A stretch of DNA of 33,970 nucleotides, from positions 1-33,970 of the forward strand of contig JAJPIA010000117.1 of NCBI GenBank assembly GCA_021324975.1. The letters run 5' to 3'. Shown here one piece after another: positions 1 to 9,000 of the stretch. The position numbers and the translations under genes are program-made. Each line of letters opens with the position of its first letter. The first letter of the stretch is position 1. The DNA is from Bacillota bacterium. GTDB taxonomy: Bacteria > Sysuimicrobiota > Sysuimicrobiia > Sysuimicrobiales > Segetimicrobiaceae. The notes under the pieces were generated by a model. It searched no databases. It was given only the letters and a program-made list of their open reading frames with translations, and was not told the DNA's origin.

Positions 1-272
1 ACGCGCCCTTTCCTGAGGATCTCGATCTTTTCCACGCGGGGCGAGTGCAGGGGAAACGTCCGCTCCACGCCGATGCCGTGGGAGATGCGGCGGACCGTGA
101 ACGCCTCCCGCGTCCCGCCGCCCCGCCGCCCGATCACGGTGCCCTCGAAGGCCTGGAGCCGTTCGCGTCCGCCCTCGGCGACCCGCATGTGCACGCGGAC
201 CGTGTCGCCGGCGACAAACGACGGCAGCCCTTGCTTGATCTGCTGCCGCTCGATCGCCATGACCTTCTCCAT
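1..272 (-). CDS. rplS: 50S ribosomal protein L19 (partial, C-terminus beyond window)
   Basis: Structural protein of the large ribosomal subunit, located at the 30S-50S interface. The first 90 residues are visible; the C-terminus runs off the window's left edge. Recognisable family segments are [26 protein letters not shown] and [20 protein letters not shown]. The ATG at 272 is chosen because AAGGGGG sits 5 nt upstream on the minus strand; an in-frame ATG four codons later (260) is the alternative. It is the last visible gene of the rpsP-khpA-ylqD-rimM-trmD-rplS train, 62 nt after trmD. That gap holds a promoter, so L19 can probably be made independently of the upstream genes. Confidence 0.95.
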   Translation of the reverse strand, partial: MEKVMAIERQQIKQGLPSFVAGDTVRVHMRVAEGGRERLQAFEGTVIGRRGGGTREAFTVRRISHGIGVERTFPLHSPRVEKIEILRKGR

Positions 273-290
273 GGTGGCCCCCTTTTACAC

Positions 291-326
291 CCGTGACAGC
301 GCATTATAGCATGCGACTCGTCACGG
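291..326 (-). promoter_or_regulatory. Inverted repeat bracketing the rplS -10 box
   Basis: CCGTGAC (291-297) and GTCACGG (320-326) are perfect 7-bp arms with a 22-nt spacer that contains the TATAAT box. This could be an operator for a dimeric regulator. In read-through transcripts from trmD it could instead form a hairpin ahead of rplS. Chance occurrence in GC-rich DNA cannot be excluded. Confidence 0.3.
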
Positions 327-332
327 TCACAA
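303..332 (-). promoter_or_regulatory. sigma-70-type promoter for rplS
   Basis: On the minus strand a perfect -10 box TATAAT (303-308) is preceded by TGC, giving an extended -10 (ATGCTATAAT, 303-312). An 18-nt spacer separates it from a -35-like TTGTGA (327-332, 4 of 6 consensus). The predicted start near 296 leaves a leader of about 24 nt containing the L19 ribosome binding site. The -35 box lies just upstream of the trmD stop codon. Confidence 0.65.
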
Positions 333-334
333 GT

Positions 335-1090
335 TTACGCGCGGCGATGCTCCGCCGCGGCGCGCCGCAACTCCGCCAGCAACTCGCGCGCCTCGTCGTC
401 GAGCGCCGATTCGTCGATCAGGTCGGGCCGGCGGTCGAGCGTGCGGCGAAGCGCCTCGCGCCTGCGCCACCGCCGGATCGCCTCGTGGTGGCCGCTCAGC
501 AGCACGTCGGGCACTGCGAGCCCGCGGAATTCCACGGGGCGCGTGTATTGCGGGAAATCGAGCAGGCCCGCGGAAAACGAGTCCCCGGCCACCGACGCAT
601 CGTCCCCGACGACGCCGGGACGCAGGCGCACGACGGCCTCGATGATGACCATCGCCGCGAGCTCCCCCCCGGTCAACACGTAGTCGCCGATGCTGACCTC
701 TTCGGCGCCTGCGAGCGGCGCCACGCGGTCGTCCACGCCCTCGTAGCGCCCGCAGAGGAGCACGAGATGCGGAGCCGACGCGTACGCACGCGCCCGCGCC
801 TGCGTGAAAACCGCGCCCTGCGGGCTCGGCAGCAGCACCACGGGATGGGTCGCGGGATGGACCGCGCGCACGGCCTCCATGGCTCGGACGAACGGCTCCA
901 CCTTCATGACCATGCCCGCGCCGCCGCCGTAGGGCGCGTCGTCGACGCTGCGGTGCCGGTCGGCGGTGTACGCTCGCAGGTCCCAGACCGCCAGATCGAC
1001 CAGGCCCCGCTCGCGCGCGCGCCCGAGGACGCCGACGCCGAGCGGCCCAGGGAACAGCTCCGGGAAAATCGTCACGACGTCGATCCGCAT
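335..1090 (-). CDS. trmD: tRNA (guanine(37)-N1)-methyltransferase TrmD
   Basis: SPOUT-class enzyme that methylates N1 of G37 in tRNAs for Leu, Pro and Arg using S-adenosylmethionine, preventing +1 frameshifting. The 251-aa product has the usual length. It starts [13 protein letters not shown] and carries the family motifs [24 protein letters not shown] and [15 protein letters not shown], which form the knotted SAM site and active centre. Its ATG shares one base with the rimM stop (TGATG), so translation is probably coupled. The rimM-trmD-rplS order is the classical arrangement. A tRNA-Pro(CGG), a typical TrmD substrate with G37, is encoded in this window at 18140. Confidence 0.96.
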   Translation of the reverse strand: MRIDVVTIFPELFPGPLGVGVLGRARERGLVDLAVWDLRAYTADRHRSVDDAPYGGGAGMVMKVEPFVRAMEAVRAVHPATHPVVLLPSPQGAVFTQARARAYASAPHLVLLCGRYEGVDDRVAPLAGAEEVSIGDYVLTGGELAAMVIIEAVVRLRPGVVGDDASVAGDSFSAGLLDFPQYTRPVEFRGLAVPDVLLSGHHEAIRRWRRREALRRTLDRRPDLIDESALDDEARELLAELRRAAAEHRRA

Positions 1091-1635
1091 CACATCCACT
1101 CGGGAGGACGGGCGACGATCTCGCCCGCCGCCACGTCGATGGCCTGGATGACGTCGCCGACGGCGGGCAGCAGCGTCTCGCCACCGTCCGGCGTCCGCAC
1201 CACGTAGACGTCGTTGCTGCCCGTGTGCAGGACGTCCGTGACCCGTCCCAGCGGCTCGCCCCCCGGGGTCCGCACGCGAAGCCCGACGATCTGGAAGACG
1301 TAGAACTGGCCGGGCGGCAGGACGCGCACCTGGGACGCCGGGATGCCCAGGGCGACGCCGCGCAGGTGGTCCGCGGCCTCCGGCGTGTCGATCCCGGCCA
1401 GCTTCATGACGACGAACCGCCCGGCCGGTTGCGCCGATTCCACGCGTACGGTGCGCCCGCCCCGCCCGTCCAGTACGATCACCTCGTGAAGCGCGAGCAG
1501 GCGATCCGGGAAGTCGGTCACCGGCACGACCCGCACCGCGCCCCGCACCCCGTGCGGCTTCGTGATCTCCGCGACGATCACGAGATCCGGCGGCGCCAGC
1601 CGGCCCGGCGCCTCGTGGCGGCGGGGCCGGGGCAC
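1090..1635 (-). CDS. rimM: 16S rRNA processing protein RimM
   Basis: Assembly factor that binds ribosomal protein S19 and the 16S 3' domain during 30S maturation. The 181-aa product has the N-terminal RimM beta-barrel ([16 protein letters not shown]) followed by the PRC-barrel domain ([13 protein letters not shown] and [18 protein letters not shown]). The start is GTG at 1635, sharing one base with the ylqD stop TAG. About the first 16 residues, rich in Pro and Arg, precede the conserved domain, so a slightly later start is possible. Genes on both sides overlap by one base, suggesting strict translational coupling in the order ylqD-rimM-trmD. Confidence 0.95.
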   Translation of the reverse strand: MPRPRRHEAPGRLAPPDLVIVAEITKPHGVRGAVRVVPVTDFPDRLLALHEVIVLDGRGGRTVRVESAQPAGRFVVMKLAGIDTPEAADHLRGVALGIPASQVRVLPPGQFYVFQIVGLRVRTPGGEPLGRVTDVLHTGSNDVYVVRTPDGGETLLPAVGDVIQAIDVAAGEIVARPPEWM

Positions 1636-2108
1636 TACCGCGTGGCGGGGGTAATGATCCCGCCTGACGGCGCCGGCACGACCGGCACCGCCGACGACGA
1701 CACCCCCTCCCGGATCTCGAGGACAATGCCGTCCTTGACGATGAGTTCGGTCCCGGCGATCTTCTCGAACAGGTTGTCGCCGACGGTGATGTCCACCGTA
1801 CCGTCGATCGTCCCCTGCGTAAACTCCGAGTTCAGCTCGAGCTGCTGCGCCTCGCGCAGCCGCGCCTGCAGCTCCATACGCGCGGAGTCCTGGCGCGCGC
1901 GTTCGAGCTCCAGTTGCTGCCGGATCACCCTCGACTGCGGGTTGACCTGCCGCTCCAGGTCGAACCGGCGGGATTGCACATCGATCTGCTGTGCGATCGC
2001 ATCCACCCGCTTGATCGCGTCCTCGAGGTCTGCGATGTACAGCCGTTTGAAGCTCTCCGTCACGATCGTCTTGATGACCACTGGCCGCTGCACCGTGATC
2101 GAAGCCAT
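1635..2108 (-). CDS. ylqD: YlqD-family protein
   Basis: Small protein of unknown function that in Firmicutes lies between ylqC (khpA) and rimM, exactly as here. The 157-aa product begins [19 protein letters not shown]. It continues with a long charged coiled-coil-like stretch (residues about 25-95, rich in R, E, Q and D), then a short beta-rich tail ([15 protein letters not shown] and [14 protein letters not shown]) and a low-complexity Pro/Ala/Ser end. The ATG at 2108 is preferred because GGAGG lies 7 nt upstream; an in-frame GTG at 2114 falls inside that spacer. Assignment rests on sequence style plus synteny. No catalytic motif is visible. Confidence 0.82.
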   Translation of the reverse strand: MASITVQRPVVIKTIVTESFKRLYIADLEDAIKRVDAIAQQIDVQSRRFDLERQVNPQSRVIRQQLELERARQDSARMELQARLREAQQLELNSEFTQGTIDGTVDITVGDNLFEKIAGTELIVKDGIVLEIREGVSSSAVPVVPAPSGGIITPATR

Positions 2109-2162
2109 GCCCACTCCTCCTCCGTGATGGCCCCGCCCTCCGGCCGCCCCATCGGGGACGAC

Positions 2163-2396
2163 CTAGGGGCGGAGCACCTCGACGTTGACGCGTTTCCCGC
2201 TGCGCGTCGCCGCAGCCCGCGCGAGCGTCCGGATCGCCTTGATCACGCGGCCGCCGCGCCCGATGATCTTGCCGACGTCCTCGGACGCGACCTGCACCTC
2301 GATCACGGTCTCCTGGGGAGCCTCGACGAGGCGCACCGCCACGGCATCCGGGCGCTCGACGAGCGAGCGCGCCAGCAGCTCGACGAGCGCCTTCAC
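2163..2396 (-). CDS. khpA: KH-domain RNA-binding protein KhpA (YlqC)
   Basis: Single KH-domain RNA-binding protein of 77 aa, which in Gram-positive bacteria pairs with KhpB and affects cell elongation and small-RNA biology. The diagnostic GxxG loop is in [15 protein letters not shown], followed by GKRVNVEVL. The start GTG at 2396 overlaps the rpsP stop (GTGA). A longer upstream reading in this frame only repeats the rpsP region in another frame, so the short form is chosen. The length matches the family (about 75-80 aa). It lies between rpsP and ylqD as in Firmicutes. Confidence 0.92.
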   Translation of the reverse strand: MKALVELLARSLVERPDAVAVRLVEAPQETVIEVQVASEDVGKIIGRGGRVIKAIRTLARAAATRSGKRVNVEVLRP

Positions 2397-2671
2397 CGAG
2401 TCGCCTTGGCCCGGGACTCCTGCCACTGGCGGAGCACCCCGGTCTTCTCCAAGATGACCCGCGCGGCGTCCGATGGGCGCGCGCCCTTGCGCAGCCACGC
2501 GATCGCCTTTTCCGCGTTGACCGCCATCGTGGACGGCTCGGTCCTCGGGTTATAAAACCCTACCGTCTCGATATACCGGCCGCTGCGCGGGCTGCGCGAG
2601 TCCGCGACCACCAGACGGTAGAACGGCTGCCCCTTGGCGCCGCGCCGCATCAATCTGATCTTGACACTCAT
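2393..2671 (-). CDS. rpsP: 30S ribosomal protein S16
   Basis: Small-subunit protein needed for 30S assembly. The 92-aa product starts [19 protein letters not shown]. It contains the family segments [21 protein letters not shown] and [14 protein letters not shown] (the first is part of a longer conserved run near residues 21-41). The ATG at 2671 has AAGGGGG upstream on the minus strand. Its stop overlaps the khpA start by 4 nt. A 53-nt gap separates it from ffh and contains a GC-rich hairpin just before the ribosome binding site. Confidence 0.97.
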   Translation of the reverse strand: MSVKIRLMRRGAKGQPFYRLVVADSRSPRSGRYIETVGFYNPRTEPSTMAVNAEKAIAWLRKGARPSDAARVILEKTGVLRQWQESRAKATR

Positions 2672-2695
2672 CGCTACCCCCTTGTTGTGCAATCT

Positions 2696-2712
2696 GCCGG
2701 CGTCGGGCCGGC
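2696..2712 (-). other. GC-rich hairpin between ffh and rpsP
   Basis: Two copies of GCCGGC (2696-2701 and 2707-2712) flank a 5-nt loop, predicting a 6-bp stem 25-41 nt before the rpsP start. It has no U-tract. It could stabilise the 3' end of the ffh part of the message or modulate S16 translation; GC bias alone could also produce it. Confidence 0.3.
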
Positions 2713-2724
2713 GCCGCTGCCGAA

Positions 2725-4053
2725 CTACGGTTGAACTGGAAGCGGGAGCTTCCCCTTGCGCCGTCCCATGCCTTCGATCTGCTTGAGCATCTTGCGCGCC
2801 TCGGCGAACTGACGCAAGAGGCGGTTCACCTCCTGCACCGAGGTCCCGCTCCCGCGGGCGATCCGCCGGCGGCGGCTCCCGTCGATTGTGTCCGGGTGCC
2901 GCCGCTCCCCCGGCGTCATGGAACTGATCATCGCTTCGATCCGCTTGAGCTCGCCCTCGTCGACCTGGGCCCCCTTGAGCCGCGCGCCCAGACCCGGGAT
3001 CATGGAGAGTACCTGATCGAGCGGCCCCATTGCGCGGACTTGACGAATCTGCTGGGTGAAGTCTTCCAAGGTGAAGTCGGCCCGCCGGAGCTTGCGTTCG
3101 AGCTCCTTGGCTTGCTCGGCCGTGACCTGCTCCTGCGCGCGCTCGATGAGGGTGAGGACGTCGCCCATGCCCAGGATCCGGGAGGCGACGCGATCGGGAT
3201 GAAACGGCTCCAGCGCGTCCAGGCGCTCGCCGGTGCCGATAAAAAAGATCGGCCGCTCGAGCGTGGCCACGACGGAGAGCGCGGCGCCGCCGCGTGCATC
3301 GCCGTCGAGCTTGGTCAGGATCACGCCGTCCAGCGGGACGGCGGCGTGAAAGCCCTGCGCCATGCGGACGGCGTCCTGCCCCATCATGGCGTCGAGCACG
3401 AGCAGCGTGTAGTGCGGCGCCGTCGCCGCCCGCACGCGCCCCAGTTCGGCGACCAGCGTCTCGTCGATGTGCAGCCGTCCGGCGCTGTCCACGATCAGGG
3501 TGTCGGCGGCGAGTTCCCGGCAACGGTTCAGCGCGCGCGCGGCGACGGCAACCGCGTCCTCGCCGCCGGCGGGCGCGACCACCGTCGCCCCTGCCTGTTG
3601 CCCCACGATCTGAAGCTGTTGCACGGCGGCCGGACGGGAGAGGTCGGCCGCGGCCAGCAGCGGCGTCCGCCCGCGCTTCCTGAGGTGCGCCGCCAGCTTC
3701 CCCGCCGTCGTCGTCTTGCCGGTGCCGTGCAATCCCACGAGCAGAATGACGGTCGGCGGTTGCGGCGCGGGGGCGATCGAGTGGTTCGCGGTCCCCAAGA
3801 GGCGCGTCAGCTCGCTGAAGACGATCTGCACAACCTGCTGCCCCGGGGTGAGGCTCTTCCACACCTCTTGTCCCACGGCCGCTTCCCGCACCCGCGCGAC
3901 GAAGGTGCGGGCGACGGCGACGCTCACGTCCGCTTCGAGCAGCGCGAGCCGAATCTCCCTGAGCGCCGCGTCGACGTCATCGGCGGACAGCGTGCCACGG
4001 CCCCGCAGCCGGTTCAGGATGTTTCCAAGCCGGGATTGTAGCTGTTCAAACAT
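2725..4053 (-). CDS. ffh: Signal recognition particle GTPase Ffh (SRP54)
   Basis: Binds signal sequences of nascent membrane proteins with the 4.5S RNA and docks on FtsY. The 442-aa product has the usual N-G-M order. The N domain four-helix bundle occupies about residues 1-95. The G domain has P-loop [10 protein letters not shown] (107-116), DLSRPAA (137-143), DSAGR (189-193) and [10 protein letters not shown] (247-256). The M domain from about 325 includes the basic RNA-binding helix-turn-helix ([18 protein letters not shown]). Three G-domain motifs deviate from the usual forms (GLQGSGKTT, DxYRPAA, DTAGR) by conservative changes; essential Lys, Asp and Arg positions are retained. Its ATG overlaps the end of the methyltransferase gene by 8 nt. 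Confidence 0.96.
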   Translation of the reverse strand: MFEQLQSRLGNILNRLRGRGTLSADDVDAALREIRLALLEADVSVAVARTFVARVREAAVGQEVWKSLTPGQQVVQIVFSELTRLLGTANHSIAPAPQPPTVILLVGLHGTGKTTTAGKLAAHLRKRGRTPLLAAADLSRPAAVQQLQIVGQQAGATVVAPAGGEDAVAVAARALNRCRELAADTLIVDSAGRLHIDETLVAELGRVRAATAPHYTLLVLDAMMGQDAVRMAQGFHAAVPLDGVILTKLDGDARGGAALSVVATLERPIFFIGTGERLDALEPFHPDRVASRILGMGDVLTLIERAQEQVTAEQAKELERKLRRADFTLEDFTQQIRQVRAMGPLDQVLSMIPGLGARLKGAQVDEGELKRIEAMISSMTPGERRHPDTIDGSRRRRIARGSGTSVQEVNRLLRQFAEARKMLKQIEGMGRRKGKLPLPVQP

Positions 4054-4654
4054 GGCGTGCCTCGTAGACCCGAAAGCCGCCGCCGCGCTCCACCTCGACG
4101 ACGCGCCCGAAGATGTCCCCCATGAGCCGGCCGAGCGTCTGCGCTCCCTGACTCGTTCGCGCGACCAGGTACAACCGTCCGCCGGGCCGCAGACAGTGGT
4201 GCGCCTCGCGGAGCAGCCGAAGCACCGTGGCGCGCCCGGCGCGGATCGGCGGGTTCATCGCCACGAGATCAAAGGTCCGGCCGCCGGCCGCGCCGCATCC
4301 GTCGCCGCACACGGCGTCCGCGTTCGGCGTCTCATTTAAGTGGATGTTTTCGGCCGCCAGCGCCACCGCGCGCGGGTTCACGTCCACCAGCGTCACATGG
4401 GCCGCGGGGGCGCGGTGCGCCAGCACGATCCCCACGACGCCGTACCCGCAGCCGAGGTCCAGCACGTCGCGCGCGCCCGTCGCATCGACGGCGCGAAGCA
4501 GGAGCCGCGTACCGCGATCTACGCTGCCCCGCGAAAAGACCCCCGCCGCCGTGCGGAACCCAAACTCGCGGTCTCCGTCGACCCAGCGGATGAGCCGCGA
4601 GCGCACCTGCGCCGGCGGAAGCGGTGAAAAATAGTGCGGTGTCGGTCGGTTCAT
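4046..4654 (-). CDS. RsmC/YbxB-type class I SAM-dependent methyltransferase
   Basis: Probable 16S rRNA guanine-N2 methyltransferase of the RsmC/YbxB group. The 202-aa product starts MNRPTPHYFSPLPP and has the GVFSRGSVDRGTRLLL segment typical of YbxB. SAM motif I is VLDLGCGYGVVGI (64-76), the acidic loop is LVDVNPRAV (89-97), and the catalytic NPPIRAG is at 134-140. The single-domain length matches Gram-positive YbxB rather than the two-domain E. coli RsmC. The ATG at 4654 overlaps the ylxM stop (ATGA), and the 3' end overlaps ffh by 8 nt. It is therefore embedded and co-translated between ylxM and ffh. The exact target nucleotide is inferred from the family only. Confidence 0.85.
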   Translation of the reverse strand: MNRPTPHYFSPLPPAQVRSRLIRWVDGDREFGFRTAAGVFSRGSVDRGTRLLLRAVDATGARDVLDLGCGYGVVGIVLAHRAPAAHVTLVDVNPRAVALAAENIHLNETPNADAVCGDGCGAAGGRTFDLVAMNPPIRAGRATVLRLLREAHHCLRPGGRLYLVARTSQGAQTLGRLMGDIFGRVVEVERGGGFRVYEARHV

Positions 4655-4983
4655 AGGCCCGCCTTGAGCGTCCCGAGCGCCTTGCGCAGCGGTTCGACTT
4701 CCGCATGGCGCTCGGCCAGCCGCGCCGCCTCCGCCTCGAGGCATGCAAGACGCGCCCGCACCCGCGCGGCCCGCGCCCGCCCTGCCGCCACGGCGAGATG
4801 CCGCTCGAGCCGCTGCATCTCCGCGATCGCGCGGCGGAGAGTATCAAAAACGGCTTGCCGCGTGATGCGGTGGCGCTCGGCGATCTCGCCGAGCGAGAGA
4901 TCGTCGTGGTAGTACATTTGCACGAGCCTCCGCTGCCGCTCGCTCAACAGGCCGGCGTACGCGTCGAAGAGCCCGATGACCAC
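4651..4983 (-). CDS. ylxM: YlxM/p13-family helix-turn-helix protein
   Basis: Small HTH protein found next to ffh and ftsY in Gram-positive bacteria; in streptococci it modulates SRP activity. The conserved part is LFDAYAGLLSERQRRLVQMY followed by the HTH segment LSLGEIAERHRITRQAVFDT. The second half is a basic coiled coil rich in Arg, Ala and Glu. GTG at 4983 is preferred: it gives 110 aa, the usual YlxM length, with GAGGGG 7 nt upstream. Longer forms from ATG 5049 or GTG 5061 would add 22-26 residues unlike the family. The stop overlaps the methyltransferase ATG by 4 nt. An extended -10 box lies upstream at 5062. Confidence 0.85.
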   Translation of the reverse strand: MVIGLFDAYAGLLSERQRRLVQMYYHDDLSLGEIAERHRITRQAVFDTLRRAIAEMQRLERHLAVAAGRARAARVRARLACLEAEAARLAERHAEVEPLRKALGTLKAGL

Positions 4984-5061
4984 GGTGCGCCCCTCGAGCG
5001 ACCGCGCGCGGCCGTTGGTGACGGCGGATGGGCCGGCATGTAAAGGCATATTGCTTGACAC

Positions 5062-5071
5062 ATTGTAGCAT
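5062..5071 (-). promoter_or_regulatory. Extended -10 promoter element before ylxM
   Basis: The minus strand reads ATGCTACAAT here, with TGC before TACAAT. The same ten bases precede the tRNA-Pro gene, and a one-base variant precedes rplS. The -35 region 17 nt upstream is poor (TTCCGG), but extended -10 promoters tolerate this. It would start transcription near 5055, giving ylxM-methyltransferase-ffh their own promoter downstream of ftsY. Confidence 0.45.
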
Positions 5072-5098
5072 AGGAACCCGCCGGCCGGAAGGGCGGCC

Positions 5099-6076
5099 CT
5101 AGCCGCGCTCGCGCTGCGTGGCCGACGGGCTGCCGGCGTCGCCCGCCAGCAGGCCGTCCATGAAAGCCGCGGGGTCGAACGGCTGGAGGTCCTCGATCCG
5201 CTCGCCCAGGCCGACCAATTTGACGGGCAGGCCGAGCTCCTGGGTGATCGCGACCACGACGCCGCCGCGTGCGGTGCCGTCCAGCTTGGTGAGCACCACG
5301 CCGGTCACGGGCAGGGCGGCCTTGAACTCGCGCGCCTGCGCGATCCCGTTTTGGCCCGTCGTCGCGTCCAGGACGAGCAGGGCTTCCACCGGCGACCCCG
5401 GCAGCTCGCGCCGCACGACGCGGTCGATCTTCTTCAGCTCTTCCATCAGATTGGTCTTCGTATGGAGCCGCCCGGCGGTGTCCACGATCAAAACGTCCAC
5501 GTGGCGGGCGCGCGTGGCCTGCGCCGCATCGTACACAACGGCCGCGGGGTCGGCGCCCTCGCGGTGACGGATGAGGTCCGCGCCGGCTCGCGTCGCCCAC
5601 ACCTCGAGTTGATCCGCGGCGGCGGCGCGAAACGTGTCGGCCGCCGCCAGCAGCACCTTGCGGCCCTCACCCCGCAGGCGGTGCGCCAGCTTGCCGATCG
5701 TCGTGGTCTTGCCCGATCCGTTCACCCCAAGCAGCACGATCACCGCGGGCGGCGGGGCCAGGGTGAGCGGCACCCCGCTCCCGAGCGACGCCATCAGGAT
5801 CTCGCGCAGCGCCTGGCGCGCGGCGTCGGGCGTCCGTGCGCCCGTCCGGGCCTGATCCTTGAGACGCGCGACGACCGCGTCGGTGGTCTGGACCCCCAGA
5901 TCCGCCTGAAGCAACGTCTCCTCGACGTCGTCGTAGAACGCGGGATCGAGTTCCCGGCCCATGAGCCCGTCGAGACGCGCCGAGAGGGCCTCTCGTGTGC
6001 GCGAGAGGCCCTGGCGAAACCGGCCGAACCATCCTCCGACGTTAGCCAACGGGCTGCCCAACGGCAAGGCGGTCAC
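5099..6076 (-). CDS. ftsY: Signal recognition particle receptor FtsY
   Basis: Membrane-associated SRP receptor GTPase that pairs with Ffh to deliver ribosomes to the translocon. The visible NG core has P-loop GVNGSGKTTTIGKLA (117-131), DTFRAAAADQL (147-157), DTAGR (199-203) and TKLDGTARGG (263-272), all canonical, unlike the altered motifs in the neighbouring Ffh. The product is about 325 aa from GTG 6076, or 316 aa from TTG 6049, which overlaps the smc stop. Neither start has a clear ribosome binding site, suggesting coupling to smc translation. The long acidic A domain of proteobacterial FtsY is absent, as in many Gram-positive-type lineages. Confidence 0.94.
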   Translation of the reverse strand: MTALPLGSPLANVGGWFGRFRQGLSRTREALSARLDGLMGRELDPAFYDDVEETLLQADLGVQTTDAVVARLKDQARTGARTPDAARQALREILMASLGSGVPLTLAPPPAVIVLLGVNGSGKTTTIGKLAHRLRGEGRKVLLAAADTFRAAAADQLEVWATRAGADLIRHREGADPAAVVYDAAQATRARHVDVLIVDTAGRLHTKTNLMEELKKIDRVVRRELPGSPVEALLVLDATTGQNGIAQAREFKAALPVTGVVLTKLDGTARGGVVVAITQELGLPVKLVGLGERIEDLQPFDPAAFMDGLLAGDAGSPSATQRERG

Positions 6077-9000
6077 GGTCCTGGAGCCGCATGGACACCA
6101 TGTTCGAGATGCCCGGCTCCTCCATCGTGACGCCGAACATGACGTCGCAGACCTCCATCGTGGCCTTGTTATGCGTGATGATGATGATCTGCGAACGCTC
6201 GGCGATCTCGCAGAGCACCTGCGCCACCTTGCGGGTGTTGGCCTCGTCGAGCGCCGCCTCAACCTCGTCGAAGACGCAGAATGGACTCGGGCGAACGCGG
6301 AGCATCGCGAAGATGAGGGCCAGGGCGACCATGACCCGCTCGCCGCCCGACAGCGCGCTCAGGCTGCGGAGCGCCTTGCCGGGCGGCTGCACCGCGAGGT
6401 CCACGCCGGGCTCGTCGCTGCCGTCGATCTGCACGAGCTCGAGGCCTGCCCGCCCGCCGCCGAAGAGCCGAACAAACAACTCCGAAAACTGATGGTTCAC
6501 GGCGCGAAACGTCTCGTCGAACTGCGATCGGATCACGCCCTCAAGTTCGCCAATCGCAGTCCGCAGCGCGGCGAGGGCCCCCTGCACGTCGTCCAGGTGC
6601 GCGCGCAGCGCCGCCGCGCGTGCCGCCGCTTGACGGTGCTCCTCGATGGCGATCAGGTTCACGGGCCCGAGCGCGGCGATGAGGCCACGGAGGGCCTCGA
6701 CCCGACCGAGGGCTTCGTCGCGGTCGAGGGTGTCGGCAACCGCCTCGGCGGCGCGGTCGTACGGCTGCCCAAATTCTTCCTCGATGCGCCGGCGCGCGCT
6801 TCCGATCTCGGCCTCCACCTGGGCCTGGCGCAGCTCCACCCGGTGCGCATCCTCTGCGAGCGCGTCGCCACGGCTCGCGGTTTCCCGGCGCTCCTCATCG
6901 AGTGCGGCGCGCCGCCGGGCAACGGCGGTGCGCTCGCCATCGAGGCCCCGCATGCGGTCCTCCAGCTCGACCGCGTCGCGGGCGAGGACCTGGCAGCGCG
7001 CCCGCGCGGCCCCCTCCTCCGCCTCGAGGCGCTCGGTCTCGCCGTCGAGCTGCGCGGCTTCCTCCCCAAGCGCGTCGCGGCGCGACGCCGTTCGCGCCGC
7101 CGCGCGCGTGGTCTCCTCTGTGCGTATCCGAAGGGCTTCGCGGCGGCCCGCGATCTCGGTCAATGTCATCCGCAGCTGCGTCGTCCGTTCCCGCGCGGCG
7201 CGCGACGCCGCCGTGCGATCCCGGATCCACGCCCCGAGACTTTCCGCCTCCTCCTCCAGCGCGGCGAGCCGCGCCTCGAGCGCATCCGCTTGTTCGCGCA
7301 GCCCGTCTCTCAGCATCTCCTGCGCTTCGGCCTCCTGCCGTGCGGCGTCGTACTGGCGCGCCGTCTCGGCGGTCTCCTCGGCGATGCGCGCGATCTCGGC
7401 GTCCAACAGCGTCGACCGCCGCTCTGCGTCGGCGCGGCGGTCCGCCGCGGCGGCAATCGCGGCATCGGCGGCGGCAAGAGCCGTTTCGAGATCGCGGACT
7501 CGTTTGGCCGCGAGCTCGACCTGTCCCCCCTGCTCCTCGACCGCTGCGTCCAGACGCGTCAGCGCCGCCCGGGCATCGTGGATCTCCTCCGCGCGGCCCA
7601 CGACCGTGCCGCGCTCCGCGTCGGCGCGCCCTACGGTCACCATGCCCTCACAGGACAGTTCCTCACCGGCGAGCGTGACGATCGGTCCGGGGTGTCCGGC
7701 GGTGCGGGCGCGGATCGCGGCGTCCAGATCGTCGACCACCAGCACGTCCGCGAGCAGCCCGCGGACGGCCTCCGCATGCGGCCCGGAGACGCGCACGAGA
7801 TCGAGCGCCCGTCCGCGCACGCCCGGGCTCGCGGCCACCGCGGGGCTCAGCGGCCACGGCGTCCTCGGCTGCGCCAACGCGAGGGGCCAAAACGTCACCG
7901 CGCCGGCGTCCTCTGCGCTCCTCGTCGCTTGGAGTGCGCGCACATCATCGAAGCACGCCACGACCAGCGCGGACAGCGCCCGCCCGAGCGCGGCCTCGAT
8001 CGCCGCGCGGGCCTCGCGCGGCACGCTGAGGGCTTCGACGACCGTGCCCTCGATCGCCGCGAAGTCCTGGGGGGCGCGCTGACGCGCCAGCAGTAGGTCG
8101 CGGGCCCCGGCATCGTACCCCCGGTAATGCGCCTCCGCGTCCTCCAGGTAGCGCAGCCGCGACCGCACCGTCTCCCGTTCCACCTCGGCGCGATGCATGC
8201 CAAGGCGCAAATCCTCCCGGGCCGCCGACTCGCGGGCGTGGTCGCGCCGGAGTGCCTGCAGCCGCGCTCTGGCCGCCGCCAGTTCCTCGGTGGCGCGATC
8301 GAGCGCCGCGGTGAGCTCGCGGCGGCGCTCCGCGTACGTGGCGCCCTGGCCGTCGAGGTGTGCCAGGCGACCCGCGAGCGATGCGACGCGGTCGCGGTGA
8401 CCGGCCGCTTTGGCGTCGGCGGCGGCAAGCGCGTTGCGCGCCTGACCGCGCGCGTCGGCCACGGCGCGCGCCTCGGCTCGGCCGCCCTCCAGGCGCGCGT
8501 CGGCGTCGGCGGTCTCGCGCTCAGCCCGGGTGACCTCCTCCTCCGCGGTGGTCACGTCCGCTGCCGCGCGGTCCCGCTCCTCAGCGAGCCGCGCCTCGGC
8601 ATCGTCGAGCAGTGCCCGCTCCCGTTTCAGCTGCGCTTCCTCGTCCTGGATTCGTTCCACCTCGCGCATGATCCGGTCGCGCTGCAGCCGAATCCCGCGG
8701 CGCCGCTCGTCGAACAGCCGCAGGCCGGCCTCCTCGGCGGTGCGCCGCTCGGTCAGGTGCACCAGCGCGCGCTGTGCTTCGTCCCACTCGCGCCCGGCCG
8801 CCGCGGCGCGCCGGTCGAGCTCCACCTGCTCCGCGTCGAGCGCCCGCAGTGCCGCGGCGACCTCATCGCGGCGCGTCGCGAGCTGCTCGAGCTGGTCACG
8901 TACCCGGCGCTGCGCGCGCGCGAGGCGGCGGACATCTTCGATCTGCAGGGCAAGCTCCGTGGCCCGCAGCTCGTGCGTGTAGGCCTGATAGCGCTCCGCG

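Noticed and set aside
327-1184. Alternative minus-strand frame across trmD and the rimM end
   Set aside because: Out of frame with the TrmD and RimM motifs; Arg-rich shadow only.
2731-4041. 436-codon plus-strand frame opposite ffh
   Set aside because: It mirrors the ffh codons, lacks recognisable motifs, and ffh is unambiguous on the other strand.
5961-8096. Long open frame of 711 codons on the plus strand opposite smc
   Set aside because: It is antisense to the SMC coiled coil, has Arg/Ala/Leu-biased low-complexity composition and no family motifs; GC-rich codon bias explains its openness.
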